A stretch of DNA of 42,056 nucleotides, taken from positions 1-42,056 of the forward strand of contig JBHEOO010000023.1 in the NCBI GenBank assembly GCA_046260765.1. Direction: 5' to 3'. Position 1 is the stretch's first letter, and each line of letters opens with the position of its first letter. This DNA is from Chromatocurvus sp046260765 (GTDB taxonomy: Bacteria > Pseudomonadota > Gammaproteobacteria > Pseudomonadales > Halieaceae). The position numbers and the translations under genes were made by a program. Below, piece after piece: positions 24,499-34,051 of the stretch. The notes under the pieces are model-generated. The model saw nothing but the letters and a program-made list of their open reading frames with translations, was not told where the DNA came from and did no database searches.

Positions 24499-24592
24499 CG
24501 TCGGGTCCTTGATTTGTGAGTGTGCGATGGCCGCAAGCCACATTCACAGGCAATTATCACACGCAACGACTACGGGTGACCATCACAGGCAG

Positions 24593-25348
24593 CTAATACA
24601 GGCTGCCCGGACCACCGCTTTTCACTTCCCAGGGCCGACGGCGAAAATCCCAACTCGTGGCCATGAGAAAATTCGGGTCAGTCGCATCCATGCTCATATC
24701 GGCGAAACCGGAATCCTCGTTGACGTAGAGGATCTTTTTCCATGTAACACCGCCGTCAGTCGTTTTATAGATTCCGCGCTCTTCATTGGGGCCCCAGGGA
24801 TTGCCCTGTGCGGCAAGAAAGACAACATCGGGATTTCTCGGATGAATATGAATCCGGCTGATGTGGCGGGTCGCTTCCAGGCCGAGGTGTGTCCAGGTCT
24901 TGCCGGCATCGGTCGATTTATACACCCCGTCGCCATGCGACGTCTTGACGCCGCGCACGGGTCCTTCGCCGGTACCCACGTAGACAATGTTCGGGTCGCT
25001 GTCGGCGACATCAATCGCGCCGATGCCACCGGTATTGATAAATCCGTCTGAAACGTTCTCCCAGGCTGTGCCGGCACTCGTGGTCTTCCAGACGCCCCCA
25101 CCTGTCGCCCCGAAATAATAGGTCAACGGCTGTTTCTCGATGCCCGCTACTGCGGTTACGCGACCGCCACGGAAAGGACCTATATTACGATAAGCCATGG
25201 TCTGGTAGACCTGAGCATCAACCGCGCCAGCTGGGGCTGCCGGGGCGACCAGCCCGATAAATCCGAAGATCAGCGCCGTCACAAGAAGGGCTGGTGTAAT
25301 TCTTGGACTGCTGAACACCGCTCGCTGAATAATCCATCTATGTAACAT
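24593..25348 (-). pseudogene. Truncated VPS10/sortilin-like BNR-repeat protein
   Basis: The 251-residue ORF has a good start (ATG 25348 after GGAGG), a signal peptide (hydrophobic 20-40) and then BNR/sialidase-type beta-propeller repeats. It opens with YRNIGPFRGGRVTAVAG and continues with GGGVWKTTSAG, DGVYKSTDAGKTW and RGIYKTTDGGVTWKK, the pattern of the large secreted 'WD40/YVTN/BNR-like' glycosyl-hydrolase-type proteins. Those proteins usually run to around 1000 residues. This one stops after GGPGSLY, exactly where full-length relatives continue with another repeat. No matching sequence is visible in any frame between the stop and the radical SAM gene, so the 3' part appears lost by deletion rather than by frameshift. 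It may still be expressed as a short periplasmic fragment; I regard it as a gene remnant. Confidence 0.7.
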
Positions 25349-25424
25349 CGAGACCTCCAGGCTATAGTGATTTTCTTCAGCGAGGCGGGCGATGAATAAC
25401 TCACCGGCGCTTTAGATACGATCT

Positions 25425-25453
25425 TTGTTGATTCAGCATATATGATCTATTCT
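25425..25453 (+). promoter_or_regulatory. Weak candidate promoter of the amidohydrolase-peptidase run
   Basis: TTGTTG (25425-25430) and TATTCT (25448-25453) are 17 bases apart in an AT-rich patch of the divergent region 25349-25534, about 80 bases before the amidohydrolase start. The match to consensus is modest. Confidence 0.3.
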
Positions 25454-25534
25454 ATTTTTGTTAGACGAAGTTCCTCGCCGGAGTAGACGTCGGCGGTTGC
25501 ACGCTTGGCAGAAAAACATAATGGAGCTGTAAGC

Positions 25535-27205
25535 ATGAACAACACCCCGGAGCGCATGGTATTTCGAGTAGCGCCAGCAATGGCCCTTCTGTACCTGATC
25601 ATGTGCATCATTTCGTCGAGCAATGCCTGGGCGCAGAAGACGATAAGTATCCCGACACCCGCAGCGGTCATGGAGCGCATCGAGGGGACAGGACCCTACG
25701 ACCGCCTGATACTGCGCGGTGCCTACATGGTCGATGGAACGGGCGCTCCCGCGCAGGGACCCGTCGACATTGTTGTTGAGAAAGACCGCATCACAGAGAT
25801 AAAAGTTGTTGGTGCGCCAAAACTGCCGATTGATCCGGCAAGACGCCCGGCTTCCTCGCCGGGCACCCAGGAAATTGATTTATCCGGCATGTTCATTCTT
25901 CCCGGGTTCATCGATTCCCATCTGCATCTTCACACTATGGAGGACGGCCAGCAGGTACCGCCGGAGTATGTACTCAAGCTCTGGTTGGCGCATGGTATTA
26001 CGAGCGGCAGAACGGTTGGCAGCGTTAACACGCGCTGGATGATCGACACGGCAAACCGTAGCGCGCGCAACGAGATTACCGGTCCGAGAATGGAAGTCTA
26101 CCCGATGTTCAACAGCCCCTCGCTCGGCATTGAGCCAGCGACCACTCCCGACCAGGCGCGCGAGCATGTTCGGCTGATGAAAAAGCTGGGAGCCTCCGGC
26201 GTAAAATTCATCGGAGCGCCTGAAGATGTCCTCAATGCAGCATTACAGGAAGCGGAAAAACTGGGCCTGAATTCAACCATGCACCATGCGCAGACGGCAG
26301 TAATGCATTCCAATGTCCTGACAAGCTCCGCCGCCGGACTTAAATCCATGGAGCACTGGTACGGCCTGCCCGAGGCAATGTTCGAAGACCGACAGATTCA
26401 GCGGTATCCGCCAGACTACATCTATCAGGATGAACAGGACCGGTTTTCAGAGGCTGGCAGACTGTGGCAGCAGGCGGCGAAACCCGGCTCGGAAAAATGG
26501 AACCAGGTGATGGAAACGCTACTGGAGCGCGATTTCGGCATGTCCCCTACGTTCAATGCCTACGTCGCAACGCGCGACCTGATGCGCCAGGCACGTGCCA
26601 AATGGCACGAGGAGTATACGACCCCGGGCCTGTGGGAATATTATCGCCCCAATCGCGATGCTCACGGTTCCTACTGGTTCTACTGGACACTGGAAAACGA
26701 GATTGCCTGGAAAGACAATTACAGACTCTGGATGCAATTCGTCAACGAATACAAGAACCGTGGTGGGCGAGTCGTCGTTGGCTCGGATTCCGGCTACACC
26801 TACAACCTTTACGGATTTGGTTATATCGAGGGAATGGAGCTGCTGCGCGAGGCGGGATTCTCGAGCCTGGAGGTCATTCACTCGGCCACCCTGCAGGGAG
26901 CGCGTCAGCTGTCCATCAGTGATCGGGTGGGTTCGATAGAAGTCGGGAAAAAGGCCGATTTCGTTGTGGTAGAGCAAAATCCTGTGCAGAACCTGAGCGT
27001 CCTGCGCGGCACCGGCGTCATCCGTCTCAATGATGAGTCAGGTGAGGTCGAGCGCATCGGCGGAATCCTCTATACCGTAAAAGACGGCATTGTCTACGAT
27101 TCAAAAAAGCTATTGAAAGATGTTCGCGATTTCGTCAGGGCGGAGAAAGAAAAAGCGGGAATTGCCTCGGGCCCGATGCCGATCGAAACAGTTACCGGCG
27201 AATAA
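25535..27205 (+). CDS. Secreted amidohydrolase family protein
   Basis: The 556-residue protein begins at ATG 25535 (GGAG upstream) with a Sec signal peptide ending SNAWA. It then has the amidohydrolase composite fold: RGAYMVDGTGAPAQGPVDIVV, the HxH motif as DSHLHLH (His129, His131), a probable carboxylated Lys224 (SGVKFIGAP), His250/251 (TMHHAQ), His274 (MEHWYG) and Asp418 (GSDSGY). The full binuclear metal set is therefore present, so it should be an active periplasmic hydrolase of amide, imide or cyclic-dipeptide bonds. Imidazolonepropionase- and prolidase-like members of the family look closest. It heads a co-directional run of ten genes and is clearly paralogous to the protein at 40285-41925, with which it shares the YGFGYIE-ME-LL-EAG region. 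Confidence 0.88.
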   Translation: MNNTPERMVFRVAPAMALLYLIMCIISSSNAWAQKTISIPTPAAVMERIEGTGPYDRLILRGAYMVDGTGAPAQGPVDIVVEKDRITEIKVVGAPKLPIDPARRPASSPGTQEIDLSGMFILPGFIDSHLHLHTMEDGQQVPPEYVLKLWLAHGITSGRTVGSVNTRWMIDTANRSARNEITGPRMEVYPMFNSPSLGIEPATTPDQAREHVRLMKKLGASGVKFIGAPEDVLNAALQEAEKLGLNSTMHHAQTAVMHSNVLTSSAAGLKSMEHWYGLPEAMFEDRQIQRYPPDYIYQDEQDRFSEAGRLWQQAAKPGSEKWNQVMETLLERDFGMSPTFNAYVATRDLMRQARAKWHEEYTTPGLWEYYRPNRDAHGSYWFYWTLENEIAWKDNYRLWMQFVNEYKNRGGRVVVGSDSGYTYNLYGFGYIEGMELLREAGFSSLEVIHSATLQGARQLSISDRVGSIEVGKKADFVVVEQNPVQNLSVLRGTGVIRLNDESGEVERIGGILYTVKDGIVYDSKKLLKDVRDFVRAEKEKAGIASGPMPIETVTGE

Positions 27206-27227
27206 CATAGCGAGAACAGGCAGCGGC

Positions 27228-28490
27228 ATGAACAAGCGCTCATTTTTGAAAAGCATCGGCTTACTGGGCGCTGCGGCGCCAATGACGCTATCCCAGGTGC
27301 GCAGCGTCATGGCGGGTACTCAGGCCGCAGGCATGGCCGATATCGCAAGCGATGAGGCCTTATGGTCAAAGGTGCGGGGTGACTACGCCCTCAAGCCCGA
27401 CTACATCAACCTCGAGAATGGTTACTATTGCTTTATGCCGCAGCAGACGATGGAAGCTCTTATTGGGCACATGCGTCATGTGAACTACGAAGGCTCCTAT
27501 TACATGCGCACCGCGCAACAGAACAACAAAAGAAAAGTGGCACAAAGAGTCGCGGGAATCATCGGCTGCAACGAAGAAGAAGTCGCGATAACCCGGAATA
27601 CGACAGAGTCGCTGGACTTGATTATCGGCGGGATGCACTGGAAACCGGGCGATGAGGCTGTCATGGCCGAGCAGGACTACGGCGCAATGCTCGACCATTT
27701 CAGGTTTGTTGCAAAACGCTTCGGTGTCGTCAATAAACTGATCTCCGTACCCAACCATCCGGCAAACGATGATGAAATCGTCGACCTCTACGCCGCCGCT
27801 TTAACGCCCCGAACACGCCTGCTGATGGTATCGCACATGATCAATATCACAGGGCAGATATTGCCGGTGAAGAAGATCGTTGCCATGGCGCATTCGCGCG
27901 GTGTGGAGGTAATGGTCGACGGTGCCCACGCTTATTCGCACATAGAATTTGACATCAAGGATCTGGGTTGCGACTACTATGGCGCGAGCCTGCACAAGTG
28001 GCTCAGTGCGCCCCTCGGCTCAGGCATGCTGTATGTAAGAAAGGACAGGATCGAGTCTGTCTGGCCACTTCTGGCGTCGCGGCAACTTGAGTCCGATGAT
28101 ATCGGCCGGCTGAACCACATTGGCACACACCCCGCTCATACCGACCTCGCGATACTGGACGCCATCGACTATCAGGAAGCGATCGGGCTGGCACGCAAAG
28201 AGGCGCGGCTCAGATACCTTCAAAGCTACTGGACCAGCCAGCTCAGAGACCGCCCACGTGTCGTCATCAACACACCCGCAGAGCAGCAACGACACGGCGG
28301 CATTGGCAATGTCGGTATCGAAGGCCTTGAGCCGGCTGATCTGGCCGACCGACTGATGCGCGATTTCCGGATTTTTACGGTGGCGATCGACCGCCCGGGT
28401 GTCAGAGGCCTGCGAGTAACGCCGAACCTTTACACAACGACCCGGGAGCTGGATGCACTGGTTGCGGCCATCCGTCAGCTGAGTGCATGA
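27228..28490 (+). CDS. Exported class V aminotransferase-fold PLP enzyme (isopenicillin-N-epimerase-like)
   Basis: The 420-residue protein starts at ATG 27228, 22 bases after the amidohydrolase stop. A KR-type twin-arginine-like leader (NKRSFLKSIGLLGAAAP) predicts export already folded with its cofactor. The fold-type I class V signatures are NTTESLDLIIGG for the phosphate cup, VMVDGAHAYSH with Asp231 contacting the pyridine nitrogen, and the Schiff-base Lys257 in SLHKWLSAPLGSG. This pattern resembles isopenicillin N epimerase, cysteine desulfurase-like and kynureninase-related enzymes. Epimerisation or C-S/C-N lyase chemistry on amino acids or peptides is plausible, but the substrate is unknown. 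The last four bases overlap the M1 peptidase start (ATGA), so the two are coupled. A periplasmic PLP enzyme is unusual. Confidence 0.85.
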   Translation: MNKRSFLKSIGLLGAAAPMTLSQVRSVMAGTQAAGMADIASDEALWSKVRGDYALKPDYINLENGYYCFMPQQTMEALIGHMRHVNYEGSYYMRTAQQNNKRKVAQRVAGIIGCNEEEVAITRNTTESLDLIIGGMHWKPGDEAVMAEQDYGAMLDHFRFVAKRFGVVNKLISVPNHPANDDEIVDLYAAALTPRTRLLMVSHMINITGQILPVKKIVAMAHSRGVEVMVDGAHAYSHIEFDIKDLGCDYYGASLHKWLSAPLGSGMLYVRKDRIESVWPLLASRQLESDDIGRLNHIGTHPAHTDLAILDAIDYQEAIGLARKEARLRYLQSYWTSQLRDRPRVVINTPAEQQRHGGIGNVGIEGLEPADLADRLMRDFRIFTVAIDRPGVRGLRVTPNLYTTTRELDALVAAIRQLSA

Positions 28491-30154
28491 AAAATCTGGA
28501 GGTTAGCCGGCTCACCCGCTGTTTCTCTGGTCTTTTTACTCTGCTGCTTGCACTGGGCAATGCACAGGCAGACCCCTACCCTGTCGATACGCGAATCGAC
28601 ATAGAACACTATCGGTTTGAAATAGCACTCTCTGACGATAGTGACGAAATCGACGTCAAGGCGACCATCGATATTCGCATTCTTGACCCCATAATCAGCG
28701 TCATCGGGCTAGACCTTATCAAGGAGTCTGTCGACCTCGATAATCGCGGCATGGCCATGCATTCAGTGACATCGGACGAACTGCCGCTTGCGTTCACACA
28801 TCACGAAGACCGACTCGAAATTGATATCCCGCCTGCAGCAGCACTGGACGGTCGGATTTCTGTCAGGCTGCACTACTCCGGCATCCCCTACACGGGTCTG
28901 ATAATCGGTGAAAACAAGCACGGTGACCGTACCTTCTTCAGTGACAACTGGCCGATAAAGGCCCGTCAATGGCTGGCAACGGTAGACCACATTTCAGACA
29001 AGGCCACGGTCGAGTTTCTTGTGACCGCACCAAGCCGTCTGCAGGTCATCTCCAATGGTCTTGAGGTGGAGCGGACCAATCTTGGCAGCGAACTGACGCT
29101 GACCCACTGGCGGCAGTCAGTGCCGATAGCACCCTGGCTGTATGTGATCGCCGCTGCCGAATTCGCCGTTCAGCGCGTCGACACCTTCGAGGGCCGGGCT
29201 ATTGAGACCTGGGTATATTGGCAGGATCGCGACGCCGGGTTCTACGACTTTGCTGTTCCGACGAAAGACGCTCTGGGTTTCTTCACGACCTACGTCGGTC
29301 CGTTCGAATATGAGAAGCTTGCCAATGTGCAGTCAAACAGCGTCTCCGGCGGTATGGAGGCGGCGTCCGCCATTCTTTACGGCGACGATTCCGTCACGGG
29401 TGAGCGTACCCGGCGCTGGCAGTCAGTTATCGTGCATGAAATCGCACATCAATGGTTCGGCAACTCCGTCACCCAGGCATCATGGGATGACGTATGGCTC
29501 AGCGAGGGCTTTGCCACCTACTTTACCTACCTGTATTTCGAGCACGCCAAGGGCCACGACGAGTTCGCCCGCTACCTGATCGAGGCGCGAGATCGCGCCA
29601 TGGCATTCTCGGCCGCGAATCCTGACTATACGATCGTGCACGCCGACCTACAGGAAATGAGCGAGGTCACGACCCGCCAGACTTACCAGAAAGGCGCCTG
29701 GATTCTGCACATGCTGCGCAATCGGATCGGCGACGACAGCTGGTGGCGCGGCATCCAGAACTACTACGCCAGGTACCGTAACGCGTCCGCCACAAGCGGC
29801 GACTTTCAACGGACGATGGAAGCGGCCTGTAGCTGCGATCTTGAAAACTACTTTGATTACTGGCTTCACACGGGCAGTCGAATCGTCCTGGAGGGAGACT
29901 GGGCTTACGACGCCGACGACAGTCGCCTTCAGATTACCCTGACCCGCTCGGGACACACAGAAAACTCACCTGACATCTCGGTACAGGCAGCCGTTTATTA
30001 TGCCGACAGCCCGGCCCCGGAGATTGTCACCATGGCCCTTGACGACAACGCCAACACCGCTGACTTCGATGTGCGCTCGAAGCCCGTCAACATCATGCTC
30101 GACCCGAACACCCTCCTTCTTGCAGAGTGGACGCTGAATGAGCGCAGCCCCTGA
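28487..30154 (+). CDS. Secreted M1-family metallopeptidase
   Basis: The 555-residue protein has a signal peptide (cleavage near GNAQA) and the two N-terminal M1 domains. The zinc site is HEIAH (317-321) with the third ligand Glu340 in WLSEGFATYF, the HExxH-x18-E pattern. The upstream exopeptidase motif reads GGMEA (288-292), where the family has GxMEN, so the Asn is Ala. The catalytic Tyr is in TYQKGAWILHMLR. The protein lacks the large C-terminal helical domain of PepN-type enzymes and ends with a short beta region. It probably removes N-terminal residues from peptides in the periplasm. Its start overlaps the class V gene, and the SDR gene follows after 44 bases. Confidence 0.9.
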   Translation: MKNLEVSRLTRCFSGLFTLLLALGNAQADPYPVDTRIDIEHYRFEIALSDDSDEIDVKATIDIRILDPIISVIGLDLIKESVDLDNRGMAMHSVTSDELPLAFTHHEDRLEIDIPPAAALDGRISVRLHYSGIPYTGLIIGENKHGDRTFFSDNWPIKARQWLATVDHISDKATVEFLVTAPSRLQVISNGLEVERTNLGSELTLTHWRQSVPIAPWLYVIAAAEFAVQRVDTFEGRAIETWVYWQDRDAGFYDFAVPTKDALGFFTTYVGPFEYEKLANVQSNSVSGGMEAASAILYGDDSVTGERTRRWQSVIVHEIAHQWFGNSVTQASWDDVWLSEGFATYFTYLYFEHAKGHDEFARYLIEARDRAMAFSAANPDYTIVHADLQEMSEVTTRQTYQKGAWILHMLRNRIGDDSWWRGIQNYYARYRNASATSGDFQRTMEAACSCDLENYFDYWLHTGSRIVLEGDWAYDADDSRLQITLTRSGHTENSPDISVQAAVYYADSPAPEIVTMALDDNANTADFDVRSKPVNIMLDPNTLLLAEWTLNERSP

Positions 30155-30198
30155 CAGTGGAAGACAAATAAACACGCAGCAGCGAGGACCCTGACGGA

Positions 30199-30972
30199 AT
30201 GACCGAACACGATACGCACGCCTCCGACTTAAAAGGCAGAGTGGCACTGGTCACTGGCGCTGCATCGGGCATGGGCGCCGCCACAGCAAGAGAACTGTCA
30301 GCGCGCGGCGCCCGTGTCGTGGTGGTCGATCAGAACAGCGCACTTGCCACAGAGATAGCGGGCGAGATTGACAAGCTGCCTGCGCTGGTCGGCGACGTCA
30401 GCGACCCGGCTTTCTGCCAGCGCGCCGTCGCGAGCACCGTCGAACGTCACGGCCGTCTCGACATCCTGGTAAATTGCGCCGGCACCATTGTGCGGGCGGA
30501 TGCAGCCGGCACGAGCGATGACGCCTGGCGGCGCATCATCGACGTCAACGTCGGCGGTGTATTCTTCATGTCGCGCGCAGCAGTGGCGATCATGCGTTCA
30601 CAGAAGCGCGGCGTAATCGTCAACTTCGGCTCAATCTGGGGCGAGGTCGGTGCGGCCGGTGTCGTGGCCTATTGCGCCAGCAAAGGCGCAGTACACCAGA
30701 TGACTCGCGCCATGGCGCTGGATCACGTCGACGACGGCATCCGTATCAATGCGGTGGCTCCCGGGGAGGTCAATACACCAATGCTTGCCTCTGGGCGCGC
30801 CGCCGCACCCTCGGCCGCCGATCTGCAACGACTTGCCGATGACACTATCCCGATGCGGCGACTCGCCGAACCGGTGGAGATCGCCAGAGTGGTCGCATTC
30901 CTTGCATCCGATGACTCGAGCTACATGACCGGAACGATCGTCACAGTGGATGCCGGGTATACCGCGCGCTGA
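30199..30972 (+). CDS. Short-chain dehydrogenase/reductase
   Basis: This 257-residue classical SDR has the NAD(P) motif TGAASGMG near residue 20, the NCAG segment (NNAG equivalent), the catalytic Ser in NFGSIWG and Tyr-x3-Lys as YCASK, 13 residues after the Ser. An Asp after the second beta strand (VVVVDQN) favours NAD over NADP. It is a cytoplasmic oxidoreductase for an alcohol/ketone pair; the substrate is not evident. It starts at ATG 30199 and is followed after 49 bases by an aldo/keto reductase, so the two probably act on the same class of carbonyl products. It has no signal peptide, unlike the surrounding hydrolases. Confidence 0.9.
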   Translation: MTEHDTHASDLKGRVALVTGAASGMGAATARELSARGARVVVVDQNSALATEIAGEIDKLPALVGDVSDPAFCQRAVASTVERHGRLDILVNCAGTIVRADAAGTSDDAWRRIIDVNVGGVFFMSRAAVAIMRSQKRGVIVNFGSIWGEVGAAGVVAYCASKGAVHQMTRAMALDHVDDGIRINAVAPGEVNTPMLASGRAAAPSAADLQRLADDTIPMRRLAEPVEIARVVAFLASDDSSYMTGTIVTVDAGYTAR

Positions 30973-31021
30973 CAAGCAAAGCCCCGCGCCAGCACAATCT
31001 TCGACTGCAAGGGACACCGAC

Positions 31022-32038
31022 ATGCACTACCGCAAACTGGGCCGGAGCGGCCTCAAGGTCTCGTCAATCGCACTCGGTACCGACAACTTCGCCAACCCGA
31101 CGCCCGAACGTGAAGTTGAGCGAATCATCGACAGAGCGCTGGACGCGGGCATCAATCTGTTTGACACCAGCGACATGTACGCGAGCGGCGAGTGCGAATC
31201 CATCATCGGGCGCGTTCTCAGGAAGAACGGTCGGCGCCACGATGTGGTCCTGGCGACCAAAGTGCACTACCCGACCGGCCCGGGGCCGAACGACGCCGGC
31301 AATTCGCGCCTGCATATCATGCGCGCCTGCGAGGCGTCGCTCACCCGGCTCGGTGTCGATCACATTGATCTCTACCAGCTGCACCGGCCATCACCGGAAA
31401 TTCCGATCGACGAAACGCTGGGTGCACTCACAGACCTGGTCCGGCAGGGCAAGGTTCGCTACGTCGGCTGCTCGACACATCCGGCCTGGAAGGTCATGGA
31501 GGCACTCATGATGAGTGAGCTGAAGGGCCTCGAACGCTTTATCTCTGAGCAGCCGCCGTACAACCTGCTCGATCGCCGCATCGAAAATGAGTTGGTTCCG
31601 CTGTGTCAGGAATACGGGCTGGGGCTTATAACATGGTCGCCAATGGCGATGGGCATTCTCGCAGGCCGCTACAGTGATGCCGGCAACACGCCGGATGATT
31701 CCCGCGCCATGCTGCGTGGCGGCATTTATGCAGAGCGCGTCACACCGCGCGGTATCGAGGCAGGAAAATGTTTCGTTGAACTCGCGCGACAGCACGGCAT
31801 ATCGCCGGCCCAGCTGGCGATACTGTGGGTGAAGGATCAACCTGGCATCACGGCACCGCTGGTTGGTCCGAGGACGCTTGAGCAGCTGGAGCATCTGCTG
31901 CCCGTTGCAGAGATGCTGCTCAGTGACGGATTGCGCGAGGCCTGTGACGAACTGAACCCGCCGGGCAGCGCCGTCGCGGACTTCCACAACTCCGCACCGT
32001 GGATGAAAATGCAGGTGCCCTGGCAATCAGCGGGGTAG
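31022..32038 (+). CDS. Aldo/keto reductase
   Basis: The 338-residue protein starts at ATG 31022 behind AAGGGA. It has the AKR (beta/alpha)8 catalytic tetrad: Asp48 and Tyr53 (DTSDMY), Lys80 (ATKVHY) and His121 (YQLHRP). The start MHYRKLGRSGLKVS is typical of the YajO/Gcy/Kv-beta-like bacterial AKR group. These are NADPH-dependent cytoplasmic carbonyl reductases. An AKR next to an SDR suggests reduction or oxidation of a carbonyl-bearing catabolite from the imported substrate. It ends at 32038, and a 122-base gap with a possible promoter separates it from the DUF885 gene. Confidence 0.92.
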   Translation: MHYRKLGRSGLKVSSIALGTDNFANPTPEREVERIIDRALDAGINLFDTSDMYASGECESIIGRVLRKNGRRHDVVLATKVHYPTGPGPNDAGNSRLHIMRACEASLTRLGVDHIDLYQLHRPSPEIPIDETLGALTDLVRQGKVRYVGCSTHPAWKVMEALMMSELKGLERFISEQPPYNLLDRRIENELVPLCQEYGLGLITWSPMAMGILAGRYSDAGNTPDDSRAMLRGGIYAERVTPRGIEAGKCFVELARQHGISPAQLAILWVKDQPGITAPLVGPRTLEQLEHLLPVAEMLLSDGLREACDELNPPGSAVADFHNSAPWMKMQVPWQSAG

Positions 32039-32056
32039 CGTTAGAAACCCGGCCAT

Positions 32057-32087
32057 TTGCCTGGCGCAACGCATCTCGATATATGAT
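32057..32087 (+). promoter_or_regulatory. Candidate promoter before the DUF885 peptidase gene
   Basis: TTGCCT (32057-32062) is followed after 17 bases by TATATG (32080-32085), overlapping TATGAT (32082-32087). This lies about 75 bases upstream of the DUF885 start and may open a second transcription unit inside the run. Confidence 0.4.
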
Positions 32088-32160
32088 ATACCCCAGCAAT
32101 ACGCGCCCGATCAGCTGAAGGTCGATGTCAGCCGGCGTGCAGGCAAACCGGAGATCCCGC

Positions 32161-33930
32161 ATGAAGATAATCGCAATTCCACTGCTGCTCGCATCCGTCG
32201 GGGTCCTCGCCCAGAACCCCAACCTCGTTCTCTCGCCTGGATGGGCTGATGACCCGCCGGCTCTGCAGTCACTCGTGGATTTCGCGCGCGGCGAGAGCGA
32301 CCTGAGAAACGCCGTCAATCGCTACGTTCTTGACCGGGAAGCCATAGAGCGTCGTTACGAGGTGCAGTATTCTCCGGCACGCATAGACCGGCTGGTTCGA
32401 TTTCAACAGGAGTGGCGCGAGCGCCTGCGCCAGCTCGACTTCGCGGCGCTGAATTATGAGGGCCAGATTGACTATCTTGCTCTGAGAAACCGCATTGAGT
32501 ACGCCCTCGAGACGCTCGCGCTGGAACAGGAACGTGCCCGACAGATCGCGCCCCTGTTACCTTTTGGGGACAAACTGCGACAACTGCAGGAAGACCGCCA
32601 CAACCGCATCCGCGCAAATCCACGCGAGGTTGCAGGGACACTGGATTCGGTTGCAGATCAACTCACCGCGCTGACCGAGGCACTCGACCGCGATGAGGGT
32701 AAAGATCAGGTGAGCCCCGTGGTCGCCTGGCGCGCCGCGAATCATATCCAGCACCTGCAGGAAATCCTTGCCGACTGGCATACCTTTTACAACGGCTATG
32801 ACCCGATGTACAACTTCTGGGTGCCGGAGCCTTTCGGCCGCGTTATCGCTGCTCTGGAAACCTACCGCAAAGCAATCAATGCGCAGTTGGTCGGCGTCGT
32901 CGAGGGAGAGAGCGCTCCCATCATTGGCGATCCGGTGCTCGAAGAGGGGCTGCGAGCTGACCTCGCCGCCGAGATGATCCCCTATTCCGCCGAAGAGCTC
33001 ATCCGCATAGGCGAGCGCGAGTTTGAATGGATCGAAGAACAGTTCCGGATCGTCTCGAACGACATGGGTTTTGGCGATGACTGGAAGGCAGCGCTTGAAT
33101 ACACCAAGGAACTGGCGCCGCCACCGGGCGAAAAGCCCTGGCGAATTTTCCAGATCGCGGACTATTCCGAGAACTATATCGAGGAGATGGACATCATCAC
33201 CCTGCCGCCACTGGCCCGGGAGGTCTGGCGCCTTGCAATGCAGACGCCCGAGCGGCAGCTGGTCAATCCTTTTTTCACGGGCGGCGAGGTAACCCGGGTC
33301 TCTTATCCGGAAAGCTCAATGAAGCACAAGGACAAGCGCATGAGCATGCGCGGCAATACCCCGCACTTCAACTTCGGCACCGTCCAGCATGAGCTTGTTC
33401 CGGGCCACCATATGCAGGGTTTCCTGACGCAGCGCTTCAACCCGCATCGAGGCGAACTCAGCCGCACGCCCTTCTGGGGCGAAGGGTGGGCGCTGTACTG
33501 GGAGTTCATCCTGCTGAAAACCGATTTTCCGCGCAGCGATGCGGACCAGATCGGCATGCTTTTCTGGCGTCTTCACCGCGCCGCCCGGATCGTGTTCTCG
33601 CTGAACTACCACCTCGGCCACTGGTCGCCGCAGGAAGCGATAGATTTCCTGGTTGAGCGGGTCGGCCACGAGCGCGCCAACGCCGAGGCTGAAGTCCGTC
33701 GAACCACGAGAGACGCCCCGCTTTACCAGATCGCCTACATGACCGGCGGACTGCAATTCGAGGCACTCTACGAGGAACTCGTGACAGCAGGGAAACTGAC
33801 GCCGACAGAGTTTCACGACGCCGTTATGCAGGGTGGCCGTATGCCCGTTGAACTGGTTCGTGCGAGGCTCACCGGACAGCCGCTGTCAGCGGATTTCAAG
33901 AGTTCGTGGCGATTCTACGGCGACCCTTAA
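32161..33930 (+). CDS. Secreted DUF885 family metallopeptidase-like protein
   Basis: The 589-residue protein begins at ATG 32161 with a short signal peptide (MKIIAIPLLLASVGVLAQ). The mature part is nearly all helical, as in DUF885 proteins, and has the metal-binding signature HELVPGHH, followed by FWGEGWALYWEF with the likely third ligand Glu. The C-terminal LVRARLTGQPLSADFKSSWRFYGDP is typical for the family's end. DUF885 proteins are distant gluzincins thought to cleave peptides, but few are tested. The export signal makes it a periplasmic peptidase candidate in a neighbourhood of M1 and M24 proteins. The M24 gene follows after 121 bases. Confidence 0.87.
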   Translation: MKIIAIPLLLASVGVLAQNPNLVLSPGWADDPPALQSLVDFARGESDLRNAVNRYVLDREAIERRYEVQYSPARIDRLVRFQQEWRERLRQLDFAALNYEGQIDYLALRNRIEYALETLALEQERARQIAPLLPFGDKLRQLQEDRHNRIRANPREVAGTLDSVADQLTALTEALDRDEGKDQVSPVVAWRAANHIQHLQEILADWHTFYNGYDPMYNFWVPEPFGRVIAALETYRKAINAQLVGVVEGESAPIIGDPVLEEGLRADLAAEMIPYSAEELIRIGEREFEWIEEQFRIVSNDMGFGDDWKAALEYTKELAPPPGEKPWRIFQIADYSENYIEEMDIITLPPLAREVWRLAMQTPERQLVNPFFTGGEVTRVSYPESSMKHKDKRMSMRGNTPHFNFGTVQHELVPGHHMQGFLTQRFNPHRGELSRTPFWGEGWALYWEFILLKTDFPRSDADQIGMLFWRLHRAARIVFSLNYHLGHWSPQEAIDFLVERVGHERANAEAEVRRTTRDAPLYQIAYMTGGLQFEALYEELVTAGKLTPTEFHDAVMQGGRMPVELVRARLTGQPLSADFKSSWRFYGDP

Positions 33931-34051
33931 ACAGCCGACGGCGGACCCTGGCGGCAGGAAGCCTTGTCGCTCGGAGACCGCTTACCGCATTGCCTGTCTG
34001 GACTATGTCAGTCGTTCCGGGCGGTGTATAACAACCAAAGAGGATTTCCGC

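Noticed and set aside
24499..24592. Search for the missing 3' part of the BNR gene as a frameshifted remnant
   Set aside because: No BNR-like Trp/Gly-rich repeat appears in any frame of these 94 bases; a deletion is the better reading.
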